Source of the DNA: a virus
Virus record (IMG/VR): IMGVR_UViG_3300030406_001861
Span: 1-36,664 of that record
Reading direction: 5' to 3' (one strand)
DNA: 36,664 nt
The position numbers were made by a program, and so were the translations under genes. Below the pieces are notes generated by a model. The model saw nothing but the letters and a program-made list of their open reading frames with translations, did no database searches and was not told the origin of the DNA. This document shows, in pieces, positions 1-8,691 of the stretch. Within the stretch, counting starts at the first letter, position 1. Every line of letters begins with the position of its first letter.

Positions 1-336
1 ATAGAACTATTTGAAAAAGTAGTTGAAGATTTTGATTGTTCAATACTACAAGGACATCGTGGAGAAAAAGAACAAAATGAATTGTTTGAGAAAGGTTTTA
101 GTAAACTAAAATATCCAAAAGGTAGACATAACCAATATCCTTCATTAGCTGTAGATGCAGCTCCATACCCTATTGATTGGGAAGATAGAGAACGTTTTAC
201 TTATTTTGCAGGTTTTGTTATGGGTACTGCAGCATCTATGGGATTAAGTATTCGCTGGGGTGGAGATTGGGATAGAGACACAGAATTAAAAGATAATAAT
301 TTTGATGATTTACCACATTTTGAAATAAGGGATTAA
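1..336 (+). CDS. M15-family peptidase endolysin, 5' end cut off
   Basis: Reading frame 1 is open from the first base to the TAA at 334-336, giving 111 residues; the true start lies upstream of the window. The TTG at 82 is internal, not a start. The visible part has the metal-site pattern of M15 (VanY/L-alanyl-D-glutamate) peptidases: RHNQYPSLAVDAAPYP supplies the first His and the Asp ligands, RWGGDWD follows, and DLPHFEIRD near the C terminus supplies the catalytic acid and last His ligand. Such phage enzymes cut peptide cross-links in host peptidoglycan for lysis. The gene is followed one base later by the portal gene, so lysis and head genes share a transcript. A virion-bound hydrolase is less likely because the chain is short and single-domain. 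Confidence 0.88.
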   Translation: MELFEKVVEDFDCSILQGHRGEKEQNELFEKGFSKLKYPKGRHNQYPSLAVDAAPYPIDWEDRERFTYFAGFVMGTAASMGLSIRWGGDWDRDTELKDNNFDDLPHFEIRD

Positions 337-337
337 T

Positions 338-2560
338 ATGGCACGTAAAAGCAAAGCAGAAACAAATAGAGAGTTGTTCAATAAAGCTAATAATTATTAT
401 AGAAAAAAATGGTTTAGCGATTCTCAAAAAGGAATGGATTTCTATTTAAATGACCAATTATCAGCTGAAGAAAAAGAAGACTTAAGAGAAGGTGGTATGC
501 CAGACTTTATTATTAATCGTATAACACCAGCGATTGATATTATGAAATTTTTTATTACTGCAAACAATCCTAGATGGCAGGCAATAGGTGTAGAAGGTAG
601 CGACGCTGATATAGCACATATTCATAGTATGATTGCAGAACATTCATGGCATTTATCTAGTGGTAAAAGTTTATTTTCAGAAGTAATACAAGACTCACTT
701 GTTAAAGGTTTAGGGTTTTTTAAAGTAGAAATAGACCCAGATGCTGATAATGGTATGGGTGAAGTAGTTTATAAATCAATAGACCCTTATGATGTATATG
801 TAGACCCTATGAGTAGAGACTTTTTATTTAGAGATGCAAACTATCTTATAGTACAAAAAAACATTTCTAAAACATCATTAATACAAATGTTCCCTGATAT
901 GAAAAGAAAAATTGTTCGTGCATCAGGTATGACACAAACAAAACAATATTCTAATAGAGATGTACACGAATCAGATAGTATTCAACCAGGTGATTTAGAG
1001 CATGAAGCTTATACATTAGAAGGAGAAAGAGATGATATACTTGATTTTTATGAAGTATATACTAAAGAAAAAATACCTCATGTAAATGTTTGGTTAAGAA
1101 AACCTCCTACAGAACGAGAACTTGCTAAAATTAAAGAAGCTACAGAAAAAGATATTTTAGATATGCAAGAAGAAATGGAAGTAGTTCTAAAAGAAAAAGA
1201 ACAAGAATTGCAAATGTTGGTAGAAAAAGGAGAAATGCTAGAAGAACGTGCTGAAATTGAATCACAAAAATTATTTGAACAAATGCAATCAAGAATAGAA
1301 GAGCAACGAGCATTGATGGAAGCACAATTAATTAGGTCTCAAACTAGAACAAAACAAATTGTTATGTCAAAAGTTCAATTTGAAAATTTAACTAAAGACC
1401 CATCTTTTAGAGAGCAAGTAGTAGAAAATGTACCATTTTTTAAAACACAAATTAAAGTAACTGCTTCTGCTGGTGATATGTTTTTATATGAACAAATATT
1501 ACCTATAGAAGATTATCCGATTGTTCCAATACCTTATCAACATACTAATACACCTTATGCTGTTAGTGCAGTAATACCTATGATAGGTAAACAAAGAGAG
1601 ATAAATAAATCACATCAGATAATGTTACACAATGCGAACTTAGCATCTAATCTTAGATGGTTATATACGGAAGGAAGTATTGACGAAGAAGAATGGGAAA
1701 AATACTCAAGTAGTCCTGGAGCTATGTTAAAATATAGACAAGGATTTCAACCTCCTAATCCAATTCAACCATTACCTATTAACAATGCATTTTATACAGT
1801 AACTCAACAAGGTAAACAAGATATAGAATATATTAGTGGTATATCATCAAGTATGCAAGGTATTGGTAGACCTAGTTCTGAAACATATCGTGGTTTATTA
1901 GCAATGGATGAATATGGTACAAGAAGAATTAGACAATTTGTAAATAATGTAGTAGAACCAGCACTTGAACATTTAGGTAAAGTATATATGCAGTTTGCAC
2001 AATTTACTTATACAACACAAAAAGTACTTAGAGTTGTACAACCAGAACAAGGACAAACACAAGGTGAAGTACAAGAAGTTTCTATTAACATTCCTATTTA
2101 CAACGATTTTGGTAAAGTAGTAGAAAGATTTAATGATTATGCTTCAGCTAAGTTTGATGTTAGAATTATTGCTGGTTCAACACAACCACTTAATAGATGG
2201 GCATTACAAGAAGAATATTTCAAATGGTTCCAAGCTGGATTAATTGACGATGTAGCAATGCTAGAACAAACTGATATACGTAATAAAAAACAATTATTAC
2301 AACGTAAAGGTATGTATGCACAAATGCAACAACAACTAGAAAACGCAGAAAACGCTATGAAAAGTCAAAGAGGTACAATTGAAACACTAGAAAGACAATT
2401 AGTACAAGCTGGTATCAAAGATAAATTAAATGAAAGCTCTAAAGTAATGGATAAAGAGCTAAATAGAAGTGTTGCAGCTCAACGACTAATTAGAAGTCGT
2501 ATGGCAGACAAAGAAAAGATTCAACAAGAAAATGTTGATAATGAAAAAAACGTACAGTAA
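338..2560 (+). CDS. Portal (head-tail connector) protein, P22-like
   Basis: A 740-residue protein of the size of P22-type portals (about 725), directly before a scaffold and a capsid gene. The N-terminal third has the wing/stem features of the family, including DPYDVYVDPMS near residue 150, followed by a FRDANYLIVQK strand. Residues about 270-336 form a long Glu/Lys/Gln-rich coiled coil. The C-terminal 100 residues are again Gln/Glu-rich helix, as expected for a portal barrel. It would form the dodecameric ring through which DNA is packaged and ejected. The ATG at 338 follows the endolysin stop by one base. The family call rests on sequence pattern and gene order. Confidence 0.9.
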   Translation: MARKSKAETNRELFNKANNYYRKKWFSDSQKGMDFYLNDQLSAEEKEDLREGGMPDFIINRITPAIDIMKFFITANNPRWQAIGVEGSDADIAHIHSMIAEHSWHLSSGKSLFSEVIQDSLVKGLGFFKVEIDPDADNGMGEVVYKSIDPYDVYVDPMSRDFLFRDANYLIVQKNISKTSLIQMFPDMKRKIVRASGMTQTKQYSNRDVHESDSIQPGDLEHEAYTLEGERDDILDFYEVYTKEKIPHVNVWLRKPPTERELAKIKEATEKDILDMQEEMEVVLKEKEQELQMLVEKGEMLEERAEIESQKLFEQMQSRIEEQRALMEAQLIRSQTRTKQIVMSKVQFENLTKDPSFREQVVENVPFFKTQIKVTASAGDMFLYEQILPIEDYPIVPIPYQHTNTPYAVSAVIPMIGKQREINKSHQIMLHNANLASNLRWLYTEGSIDEEEWEKYSSSPGAMLKYRQGFQPPNPIQPLPINNAFYTVTQQGKQDIEYISGISSSMQGIGRPSSETYRGLLAMDEYGTRRIRQFVNNVVEPALEHLGKVYMQFAQFTYTTQKVLRVVQPEQGQTQGEVQEVSINIPIYNDFGKVVERFNDYASAKFDVRIIAGSTQPLNRWALQEEYFKWFQAGLIDDVAMLEQTDIRNKKQLLQRKGMYAQMQQQLENAENAMKSQRGTIETLERQLVQAGIKDKLNESSKVMDKELNRSVAAQRLIRSRMADKEKIQQENVDNEKNVQ

Positions 2561-2580
2561 ATTAGAAGGAGAAATACAGT

Positions 2581-3447
2581 ATGGAAAATAACAAGGATAA
2601 CTTACTAGTAGATGACGCACAACGTGCAGAATCTAACGATGTAACCCCTACTGAGAACGATACTGTGGCTGAAAATTTTTTTTCTCAGCTTGATAGACAA
2701 GTTATGGGTGAAGTGCTAGAACAGCCAAATGTAGAAGCTCAAGTAGAACAGACAACTCCAATTCAGGACCCTGTTGCAGAGCAAAATACTGAACAAGTTT
2801 CAGTAGATTGGGAAAAGCGATATAGTGATTCGTCAAGAGAAGCAAAAAGACTTAACAATCAATTGCAAGACTTAGAACCATATATGCCTTTACTCAATGC
2901 GATGAAAGAGGACCCTAATTTAATTTCTCATGTGAGAGGTTATTTTGAGGGTGGTGGCTCAGCTCCTAAGAGCGTAAAAGAGCAACTTGGCTTAGATGAA
3001 GATTTCGTTTTTGATTATGACGATGCTTTGTCAAACCCTGACTCTCAATCTGCAAAGTTGTTTAATGCAACAGTAGATGGAGTTGTACAAAGAAGGCTTG
3101 GTGATTTTGCAAGACAACAATCTGAACAATCACGTAGAGCTTCTGAAGAAACTAGTTTTAAAGCAAAACATAATGTTTCAGATGAAGACTATCAAGATTT
3201 GATGAAGTATGCAAAGTCCCACAAGTTAACATTAGAAGATGTGTATTATTTAAAAAATAGAGATAATAGAGACAATGAAGTCGCTAATAACACTAGAAAC
3301 GAAGTAATACAACAAATGAAAAATGTTAGACAAATGCCTACTAGTGTAGCATCAAGCGGGAATACACAAAGAGAAGAAAAATCATTAGACGATGCAGTCT
3401 TTGACAAGTTGTTAGCTGAAGGAACTGAGTTAAATAAACTGATGTAA
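2581..3447 (+). CDS. Capsid scaffold protein
   Basis: A 288-residue, acidic, Gln/Glu-rich protein between the portal and the major capsid gene, the standard place and size for a scaffold that directs procapsid assembly and then leaves. Residues about 1-75 are low-complexity and acidic; a coiled-coil stretch begins at WEKRYSDSSREAKRLNNQLQ (about residues 79-98). A second helical region with EVIQQMKNVRQMP lies near the C terminus. No protease motif is visible, so a fused maturation protease is not supported. The start is set by AGAAGGAG, 9 bases before the ATG. An eight-T run (2676-2683) lies in frame. Confidence 0.8.
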   Translation: MENNKDNLLVDDAQRAESNDVTPTENDTVAENFFSQLDRQVMGEVLEQPNVEAQVEQTTPIQDPVAEQNTEQVSVDWEKRYSDSSREAKRLNNQLQDLEPYMPLLNAMKEDPNLISHVRGYFEGGGSAPKSVKEQLGLDEDFVFDYDDALSNPDSQSAKLFNATVDGVVQRRLGDFARQQSEQSRRASEETSFKAKHNVSDEDYQDLMKYAKSHKLTLEDVYYLKNRDNRDNEVANNTRNEVIQQMKNVRQMPTSVASSGNTQREEKSLDDAVFDKLLAEGTELNKLM

Positions 3448-3480
3448 TAATAACTCAACAATCCCTAGGAGGGTAACAAC

Positions 3481-5055
3481 ATGGCAGATACTTCATACCC
3501 TAGTGCTAGTCCATTAGCATTAGCAACAAGTGACGGCTTATTCGAGGGTTTTGCGGCATCACAAGGTTCTACACTAAATACAGGAGATTTACGTAGAAGA
3601 TACGACTTTTCTGAAAGATTCGGAGAATTGGCAATTGACCAAACTCCATTCTTTAGATTAGTTTCTTCATTAGCAAAGAAACCAACTGATGACCCCCAGT
3701 TTAAGTTTACCGAAAAGAGACATTCTTTTCACAAAAGATACGCATATGTAGTAGGATTCTACAATGGTTCATCAGGCGTATTTAATGATGCAACATTAAA
3801 AGAATCAGACAATACAGCTCTATCAGCAGGTGGAGAAGTAAAAGTATATATGGCAACAGACTATTTTAGTGCTGGTAATATTCAGAATATTCAAGGTCAA
3901 TCTAACGGAGCAATCAAAGTTGGTGACGCTGGTACAGCACCAGAATGGATTATGAAAAATCAAATCATCAAGATTCCTATGAGTTCAGTAAGTGGCGGTG
4001 GAGCAGTTAGTGATTATGCGCTAATTCGTGTAACAGCAGTAGGAGCTCAAGAAGGTGCAGACTTATCAGGTGGTGGTGGTATAGCACAAGCAGAAGTTAA
4101 ATTAGTTACAGGTAAAATTTTAAGATTACCTAGTGTAGTTGAATTAGCTTCATTTTCTTCAAATGCTCCAGATTGTGTAGTGCATGATGAAGATATTGCT
4201 GAATCTCTAGAAGCAAAACGTTCTTATGTCGTAGGTAATTCTTACGGAGAAGGTTCTTCTTTAACTGGAGAAAGCTACAAAGATAATCCATATTCAACAG
4301 GTTTTGGACAAACACAAATCTTTAGAACTGAGTTTGGTATGACCAATACAGCTAGAGCTACAGCTCTTAAGTATGAACCAAATGAATGGGCTAGAACCTG
4401 GAGAGAAAAACTAATTGAACACAAGTGGGAAATTGAACACGCTGGTTTATTTAGTACTCAAGCTTCAGTAGATAGTGTAGCTCATACACAAGGTGCTGTT
4501 GATTATGTCCTTAACTATGGTAACATTTTTGACTTAACACTTGCAACTAAGACAATTGATGACTTCTTGCAAGATATGTCTCGTTATCAAGACCCAAGAT
4601 ACAACCAAGACCAAGCTACAGTTTACATGTGTAGTACTGCAGTTTACACTTGGTTCCACAAAATTGGTGGGTTCTTTAAGAACAATATTGGAATTGGTCA
4701 AACTAATGCTGGTGCTTCAAACGCTGGAAATCAAGCATTATTTGGCGCAGACCTAGCCATTACAGGTAGAAAGAAAGTAATGGGACTAGATGTAACTGAA
4801 GTCAGTACTGTTTATGGTAGCATGAATCTTGCAAGATGTGTTGCTTTAGATAGTACCGATGTTAAGATTCTAGCGTTAAACATGAACAACGTAGCTTACA
4901 GACCATTAGTTGGTAATGGAGTTAATAGAGATACTGCGGTATACGTAGGAGTTCAAAATCTTGAAAACACAGGTGTTGACAAGAGAGTAGACATCATATT
5001 AACAGAAGCTGGTTTTGAATTTATGATGCCAGAATCACACGCTATTTGGAAATAA
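3481..5055 (+). CDS. Major capsid protein (HK97 fold expected)
   Basis: A 524-residue protein with a strong ribosome site (AGGAGGG, 8 bases before the ATG), right after the scaffold. It opens with a Ser/Ala-rich arm and then GDLRRRYDFSERFGELAIDQTPFFRLVSSL, the kind of N-terminal segment seen in the long podovirus capsid proteins that are not cleaved. A central stretch around residues 160-200 is Gly-rich and may be an inserted surface domain. The C-terminal part (VDIILTEAGFEFMMPESHAIWK) resembles the P-loop/A-domain ending of these proteins. Codon use is less A+T-biased than in its neighbours, as expected for the most heavily translated gene. The exact family (for example the SU10/DUF5309 type) is not certain. 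Confidence 0.86.
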   Translation: MADTSYPSASPLALATSDGLFEGFAASQGSTLNTGDLRRRYDFSERFGELAIDQTPFFRLVSSLAKKPTDDPQFKFTEKRHSFHKRYAYVVGFYNGSSGVFNDATLKESDNTALSAGGEVKVYMATDYFSAGNIQNIQGQSNGAIKVGDAGTAPEWIMKNQIIKIPMSSVSGGGAVSDYALIRVTAVGAQEGADLSGGGGIAQAEVKLVTGKILRLPSVVELASFSSNAPDCVVHDEDIAESLEAKRSYVVGNSYGEGSSLTGESYKDNPYSTGFGQTQIFRTEFGMTNTARATALKYEPNEWARTWREKLIEHKWEIEHAGLFSTQASVDSVAHTQGAVDYVLNYGNIFDLTLATKTIDDFLQDMSRYQDPRYNQDQATVYMCSTAVYTWFHKIGGFFKNNIGIGQTNAGASNAGNQALFGADLAITGRKKVMGLDVTEVSTVYGSMNLARCVALDSTDVKILALNMNNVAYRPLVGNGVNRDTAVYVGVQNLENTGVDKRVDIILTEAGFEFMMPESHAIWK

Positions 5056-5073
5056 TAGCTAAATTGTAGATGG

Positions 5074-5111
5074 TCCCCTGAGGTTCTTTACCTCCTTTCT
5101 CCCTTGGGGGA
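5074..5111 (+). terminator. Nested hairpin after the capsid gene
   Basis: TCCCC (5074-5078) pairs with GGGGA (5107-5111), and GAGG (5080-5083) pairs with CCTC (5091-5094) inside it. This is the only G+C-rich island in the 79-base gap after the capsid stop. There is no U-run after it, so it may be a partial terminator or an mRNA 3'-end stabiliser that keeps capsid transcript levels above those of the tail genes. Confidence 0.45.
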
Positions 5112-5134
5112 TTCATCTGCGTTAGGATATAATT

Positions 5135-6001
5135 ATGAAATTGTGGGAAAAAGTAAATAATATTACTGGGAATAACTCAAAAGCAAGATTTTTAATTGAG
5201 TATATTAATGCTGGTTCTAAGTTTCTTATGTCATCATTGCCTGAAAAATGGTTATGGACTATTGCTACTGAAACTGAAATAAGTGGATGGAGTAGCGCAG
5301 GAGTAAGTTTAATAGGTGCTGGTTCTGATGTAGCATATGATAAGATATTAGCAGTTTATAGATACCAAGGTACTAAACGTAGAATAGCTAAAGAAATACC
5401 AGATAAATTTATACATTCAACTGATGAATCTGATAGTCTTTCATTGCCAACAAAAATGTTTCCAGTTTTTTATAAACTAAATGGAAAGATATTTATTAAA
5501 CCAGACCCTGATTATAATTTATCAAGTTCACAACAAACTTACACACCAGTAGGGGGTAGCTCTACAAATGTAGGAGCTTCAAGCGGAGACAAAGGAGTAG
5601 TAGTTTATTCAGCACCCCCAATTATTGATGAAAATACCGAAAATTGGGTATTATCAGAATATGAAAATGTTACATTACACTATGCAGCTTCACTAGATAT
5701 GTTAAGACTAGCTAGTGTATCTGATGCTGAAAAAATATTAGAAGGTGGTTATGCTAGTGTAGATGCTACAAGCAAAACAAGTTTAAGTGCTATACACTGG
5801 TTAGAAGATGAAGACCCTGAAATGGCTAATGCAGTTATTCAAGTATCTCAGGGGGATTTAAGTTTGGCTAATCAAAGATTACAACAAGCACTTGCATTTT
5901 ATCAAAGAGCAGTTGCTGAATTACGTTCTATAACTGGAGCATTAGCAGTTCCTGAACAACAACAACAATCACAACGTAAAGAACAAGGAATGACCACATA
6001 A
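5135..6001 (+). CDS. Head-tail adaptor/neck protein
   Basis: 288 residues, first gene after the capsid hairpin. An N-terminal helical part (KARFLIEYINAGSKFLMSSLPEKWLW) is followed by beta-rich sequence with KIFIKPDPDYNLSSSQQ, then a helical C-terminal third ending in a Gln-rich tail (PEQQQQSQRKEQ). The order all-alpha core plus FIKPDP strand is typical of gp4/gp11-like adaptors that bind below the portal. It may instead correspond to a tail tubular A-type protein. Its stop overlaps the next start (TAATG at 5999-6003), indicating coupled translation. Confidence 0.6.
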   Translation: MKLWEKVNNITGNNSKARFLIEYINAGSKFLMSSLPEKWLWTIATETEISGWSSAGVSLIGAGSDVAYDKILAVYRYQGTKRRIAKEIPDKFIHSTDESDSLSLPTKMFPVFYKLNGKIFIKPDPDYNLSSSQQTYTPVGGSSTNVGASSGDKGVVVYSAPPIIDENTENWVLSEYENVTLHYAASLDMLRLASVSDAEKILEGGYASVDATSKTSLSAIHWLEDEDPEMANAVIQVSQGDLSLANQRLQQALAFYQRAVAELRSITGALAVPEQQQQSQRKEQGMTT

Positions 6002-6279
6002 TGAAAATTTTAGAAGTAATGGAACGAGCAAATACACGTGATACTAATCTAGTAATTGCGTATATTAAAGATGCAATATTAGAAATACAATCTAACAATG
6101 AATTAGATACTGATGTTAGCAAACAAAACATTGTAGAAAATACAAGAGATTATACGCTACCAGCAGGTATGATTGCATTAAAAAGTGTAAGTATATTAGA
6201 TACTGAAGATGATAATAAATATAAAGCAATTAGAAGATTGCAACATGACCCATTAGTTACTGAGGATACAAACCCATGA
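6001..6279 (+). CDS. Phage adaptor-like protein, N-terminal half
   Basis: 92 residues. An N-terminal helix pair is followed by TRDYTLPAGMIALKSVSILD, the strand pattern found in the middle of phage adaptor proteins that link portal and tail; the chain then stops just where such proteins continue with the GKKIRLY-type strand. That strand is present at the start of the next frame. The last three codons ACA AAC CCA followed by TGA contain A AAC CCA, a canonical -1 slippery heptamer in the right frame. The product may therefore exist both as 92 residues and fused to the next frame (243 residues). Plain coupling is the alternative. Confidence 0.65.
   Translation: MKILEVMERANTRDTNLVIAYIKDAILEIQSNNELDTDVSKQNIVENTRDYTLPAGMIALKSVSILDTEDDNKYKAIRRLQHDPLVTEDTNP
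6270..6279 (+). promoter_or_regulatory. Possible -1 ribosomal frameshift site
   Basis: Bases 6270-6276 read A AAC CCA in the frame of the 92-residue gene, matching X XXY YYZ, and are followed at once by TGA (6277-6279). Slipping back one base joins the frame that opens with the ATG at 6276. A GAGGA (6262-6266) nine bases before that ATG could act as a frameshift stimulator or as an ordinary ribosome site for re-initiation. Confidence 0.45.
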
Positions 6280-6731
6280 GCTACGATACAGATAGAACAT
6301 ATGTATACATATATAGCGGTAAAAAAATTAGACTATATAAAATAGTACGTAGTTCTGGTAGAATTATTGATAATCAAGGTAGAGTAAGTGGTGGATTATT
6401 AGATGAAATTATATATCCAGATGAAAGTATTACAAATGGATTACGTATTGAGTTTACAAAGATAGTAGAACCTTTTGTTGTAGAAGACCCAGAAACAACC
6501 ACTTCGCTAACAGAAGATACTAGTCCTAGTGAATCATCACACTTAAATTTAAATAGAGTATTATCGCTTGCTGTGGTTTGTTACGTAAAAGCACAATTAG
6601 CTGAGCGTATGGGTAATATGCAATTAAAAGAATACTATATGAAAGAATTTTATAAGAAAGTAGCAGATAACGAAAGTAATAAAAATAAAGTATTTATGGC
6701 TAGTCCAATAAAAACTTTTGCAGTTAAATAA
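6276..6731 (+). CDS. Phage adaptor-like protein, C-terminal half
   Basis: 151 residues, starting with ATG in an ATGA overlap with the previous gene. It opens with TYVYIYSGKKIRLYKIVRSSGRI, a strand pair that normally follows the strand ending the previous frame in single-chain adaptors. It ends with a helical part (LNLNRVLSLAVVCYVKAQLAERMGN, then KEYYMKEFYKKVADNE), also typical of this class. Together the two frames look like one neck protein. A GAGGA site (6262-6266) can support separate initiation. It sits between neck and tail-base genes, so it probably joins the portal ring to the tail. Confidence 0.65.
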   Translation: MSYDTDRTYVYIYSGKKIRLYKIVRSSGRIIDNQGRVSGGLLDEIIYPDESITNGLRIEFTKIVEPFVVEDPETTTSLTEDTSPSESSHLNLNRVLSLAVVCYVKAQLAERMGNMQLKEYYMKEFYKKVADNESNKNKVFMASPIKTFAVK

Positions 6732-6743
6732 TAGGAGAAGAAC

Positions 6744-6986
6744 ATGGCAAACCCAAAAGGCATAAATGATTATATGATACAAGAAAGTGTTGCACCATAT
6801 ATTAGCGCAGTTGTAGCAACAACTAATGAGCAAGATACATGTAGAGCAATATACGTAAAAGTCGCTGGTAATTACGATTTAACAGTAAACGGCGTAGATG
6901 TAACATTTACAGGATTGTTAGCTGGACATATATATAAGATTGCAGCTAGTAAATCAAGTTCAGCAAATGTAATATTTTTATATTAG
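6744..6986 (+). CDS. Small tail-base (spike base-like) protein
   Basis: 80 residues, nearly all beta strand: RAIYVKVAGNYDLTVNGVDV then TFTGLLAGHIYKIAASKSSSANVIFLY. This alternation of AIYV..AG, V.F.G..AG and a terminal IFLY resembles the small spike-base proteins of alphaproteobacterial gene transfer agents and related phages; that link is from memory of the family pattern and is tentative. Ribosome site AGGAGAAG lies 5 bases before the ATG. Its place between neck and fibre genes fits a baseplate or fibre-socket role. Confidence 0.5.
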   Translation: MANPKGINDYMIQESVAPYISAVVATTNEQDTCRAIYVKVAGNYDLTVNGVDVTFTGLLAGHIYKIAASKSSSANVIFLY

Positions 6987-6995
6987 GAGTAGAAA

Positions 6996-7442
6996 ATGAT
7001 TTCAGCTAATCAATATCAAGATATAGAATTGCAACAAAATGCAGATTTTACTAATGTAATAACATTAGATAGTTCACATACTATGACTAGTAATATGAAG
7101 TATGCAGCTGTTATTGTAAAAGATTATAACCATAGTTCATTTACTGGACCAGGTAAGAGTCAAGGTACTGATGGAACAGCAGCTTCTAATGATGTTTGGG
7201 CATCAGGAAGTCAAAATGAAGTACACTTTGATGTAGTTGCTGATAGAAGTGCTGGTACAATAACTCTTACATTACCAGCTGAAGCTATACAATATTTTGA
7301 TGATGATTTTACAGGTTACTGGGATTTAGTAGAAAAAGATGACCAAGCACAAGACGCTTGGGTAAGGCATATACAAGGAGATGTAGTAATCTCTAAGGGT
7401 GCAACTAAGTTAACACATACATTTACAGCATCGGTAGCATAA
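6996..7442 (+). CDS. Beta-sandwich tail-base protein
   Basis: 148 residues. After an N-terminal strand (QDIELQQNADFTNVITLDSS) the chain alternates short strands and loops, and ends with YWDLVEKDDQAQDAWVRHIQGDVVISKGATKL. A terminal 'yDl ... vR ... G.v.v' pattern is common in phage proteins that carry fibres on the tail hub. I do not recognise an exact family. The ribosome site AGGAGTAG lies 5 bases before the ATG, and the stop overlaps the next start (TAATG at 7440-7444). Confidence 0.5.
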   Translation: MISANQYQDIELQQNADFTNVITLDSSHTMTSNMKYAAVIVKDYNHSSFTGPGKSQGTDGTAASNDVWASGSQNEVHFDVVADRSAGTITLTLPAEAIQYFDDDFTGYWDLVEKDDQAQDAWVRHIQGDVVISKGATKLTHTFTASVA

Positions 7443-7846
7443 TGGGTATAACAGCAAAAGTAACTACAAATCCAGAAGTAAAAACTTCATTACAAAATAA
7501 TAGTGTATCAAAAACTGTAGGCATTCAAAGAGCAAGTAAAGTTCAAGATAGTTTTAGTATTGACGCAAGTGAAATACCTGTAAGTTTAGATAACAGCACT
7601 GCAACTAATGTAAGAGATGCTTTAAATGGAGTAGCTACATTAGATGCTACACAAACTTATACTAATAAAACAATTGATGCTGATAATAATACTATTACCA
7701 ATTTAGAAGTAGATAATATAAAAGGAGCAACATTGGTTGTTGAAAGTGAAGGAATTTCTTCAAATGATAATGATGCAACATTACCAACTTCAGCAGCAGT
7801 AAAAGATTTTGCAGAAACGAGGGGAATAGACGGAGGAGCATTTTAA
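7442..7846 (+). CDS. Short tail fibre-like protein
   Basis: 134 residues, coupled to the previous gene by TAATG. The middle contains LDATQTYTNKTIDADNNTIT, a fibre-shaft motif (T-x-T-N-K-T-I-D) common in marine phage fibres. The end has TLPTSAAVKDFAETRG, another stock fibre phrase that usually precedes a further shaft domain. It probably forms a trimeric stalk or a connector between hub and the longer fibres that follow. No enzymatic motif is visible. Confidence 0.6.
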   Translation: MGITAKVTTNPEVKTSLQNNSVSKTVGIQRASKVQDSFSIDASEIPVSLDNSTATNVRDALNGVATLDATQTYTNKTIDADNNTITNLEVDNIKGATLVVESEGISSNDNDATLPTSAAVKDFAETRGIDGGAF

Positions 7847-7864
7847 CGTCAATAGGAGAAAATA

Positions 7865-8683
7865 ATGGCAAATGTAATACAAATCAAACGTAATTCTCAT
7901 TCAAGTACTTCGGCACCAAGTACTTCAAATATTACGTATGGTGAATTAGGATATAATAACAATAATGGTGCTGGTGGTAAACTTTACATAGGTGGTAAAG
8001 CTTCAGATGGTTCTGCTCAAGTAGAAGATATACAAGCAAATATTATTGCTGCAATACCAAAAGCTGATGATGATGGTAGTACATTTGGTGTAGCGGCGTT
8101 TGATAATGCTGATTTTGATGCAACAAATGGTGTAGTTAGCTTAGCTACAACATCTACAGCTGCTGAATTAAATATATTAGATGGTGCTACATTAGATACT
8201 ACTGAATTAAATAAACTAGATGGAGTTACTGCTACTACAGCTGAACTTAATTATGTTGATACAACAGCTGGTACTGCAGTAGCAAGTAAAGCTCTTGTAG
8301 TAGATTCAAATAAAGATATTACTGGAATTAGAAACGTAACTACAACTGGCAATGTTGCCGTAGGTGGTAATTTAACTGTAAGTGGAACAACTACAACAGT
8401 AAATTCTACTGTAGTTGAAGTAGGAGATATAGCTATAGCACTAGCTAAAGATAACGCTGGAGATGTTTCAGATATAGGATTTTATGGTAAATATGTATCT
8501 TCTGGAACAAAATATGCTGGATTATTTAGAGATGCAACAGATGGTGTTTTTAAATTTTATGATAGTTTAACATTAGAACCAAATGAAGGGACTGGAGTAG
8601 TCAGTGTTGGTTCAAATGGCTATTCATTGGGAGATTTAAGTACAAATCTTGTATCTTCTAATATTGATTGCGGTACATTCTAA
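7865..8683 (+). CDS. Tail fibre protein with ELN-LD repeats
   Basis: 272 residues. The N terminus (MANVIQIKRNSHSSTSAPST ... YGELGYN ... KLYIG) is the standard fibre-attachment segment that is also found, diverged, at the start of the next gene. Residues about 98-135 hold three copies of T-x-ELN-x-(L/V)D spaced 12-13 residues, a triple-helical shaft repeat. The C-terminal third has GNVAVGGNLTVSGTTTTVNS and a beta-rich tip. It would be a structural fibre with no visible enzyme domain. The shared N terminus suggests it arose by duplication with the next gene. Confidence 0.75.
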   Translation: MANVIQIKRNSHSSTSAPSTSNITYGELGYNNNNGAGGKLYIGGKASDGSAQVEDIQANIIAAIPKADDDGSTFGVAAFDNADFDATNGVVSLATTSTAAELNILDGATLDTTELNKLDGVTATTAELNYVDTTAGTAVASKALVVDSNKDITGIRNVTTTGNVAVGGNLTVSGTTTTVNSTVVEVGDIAIALAKDNAGDVSDIGFYGKYVSSGTKYAGLFRDATDGVFKFYDSLTLEPNEGTGVVSVGSNGYSLGDLSTNLVSSNIDCGTF

Positions 8684-8691
8684 GGAGTTAG

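Noticed and set aside
2676-2683. Run of eight T in the scaffold gene as a slippage site
   Set aside because: It is read in frame as Asn-Phe-Phe-Ser and I see no alternative frame that would give a plausible product.
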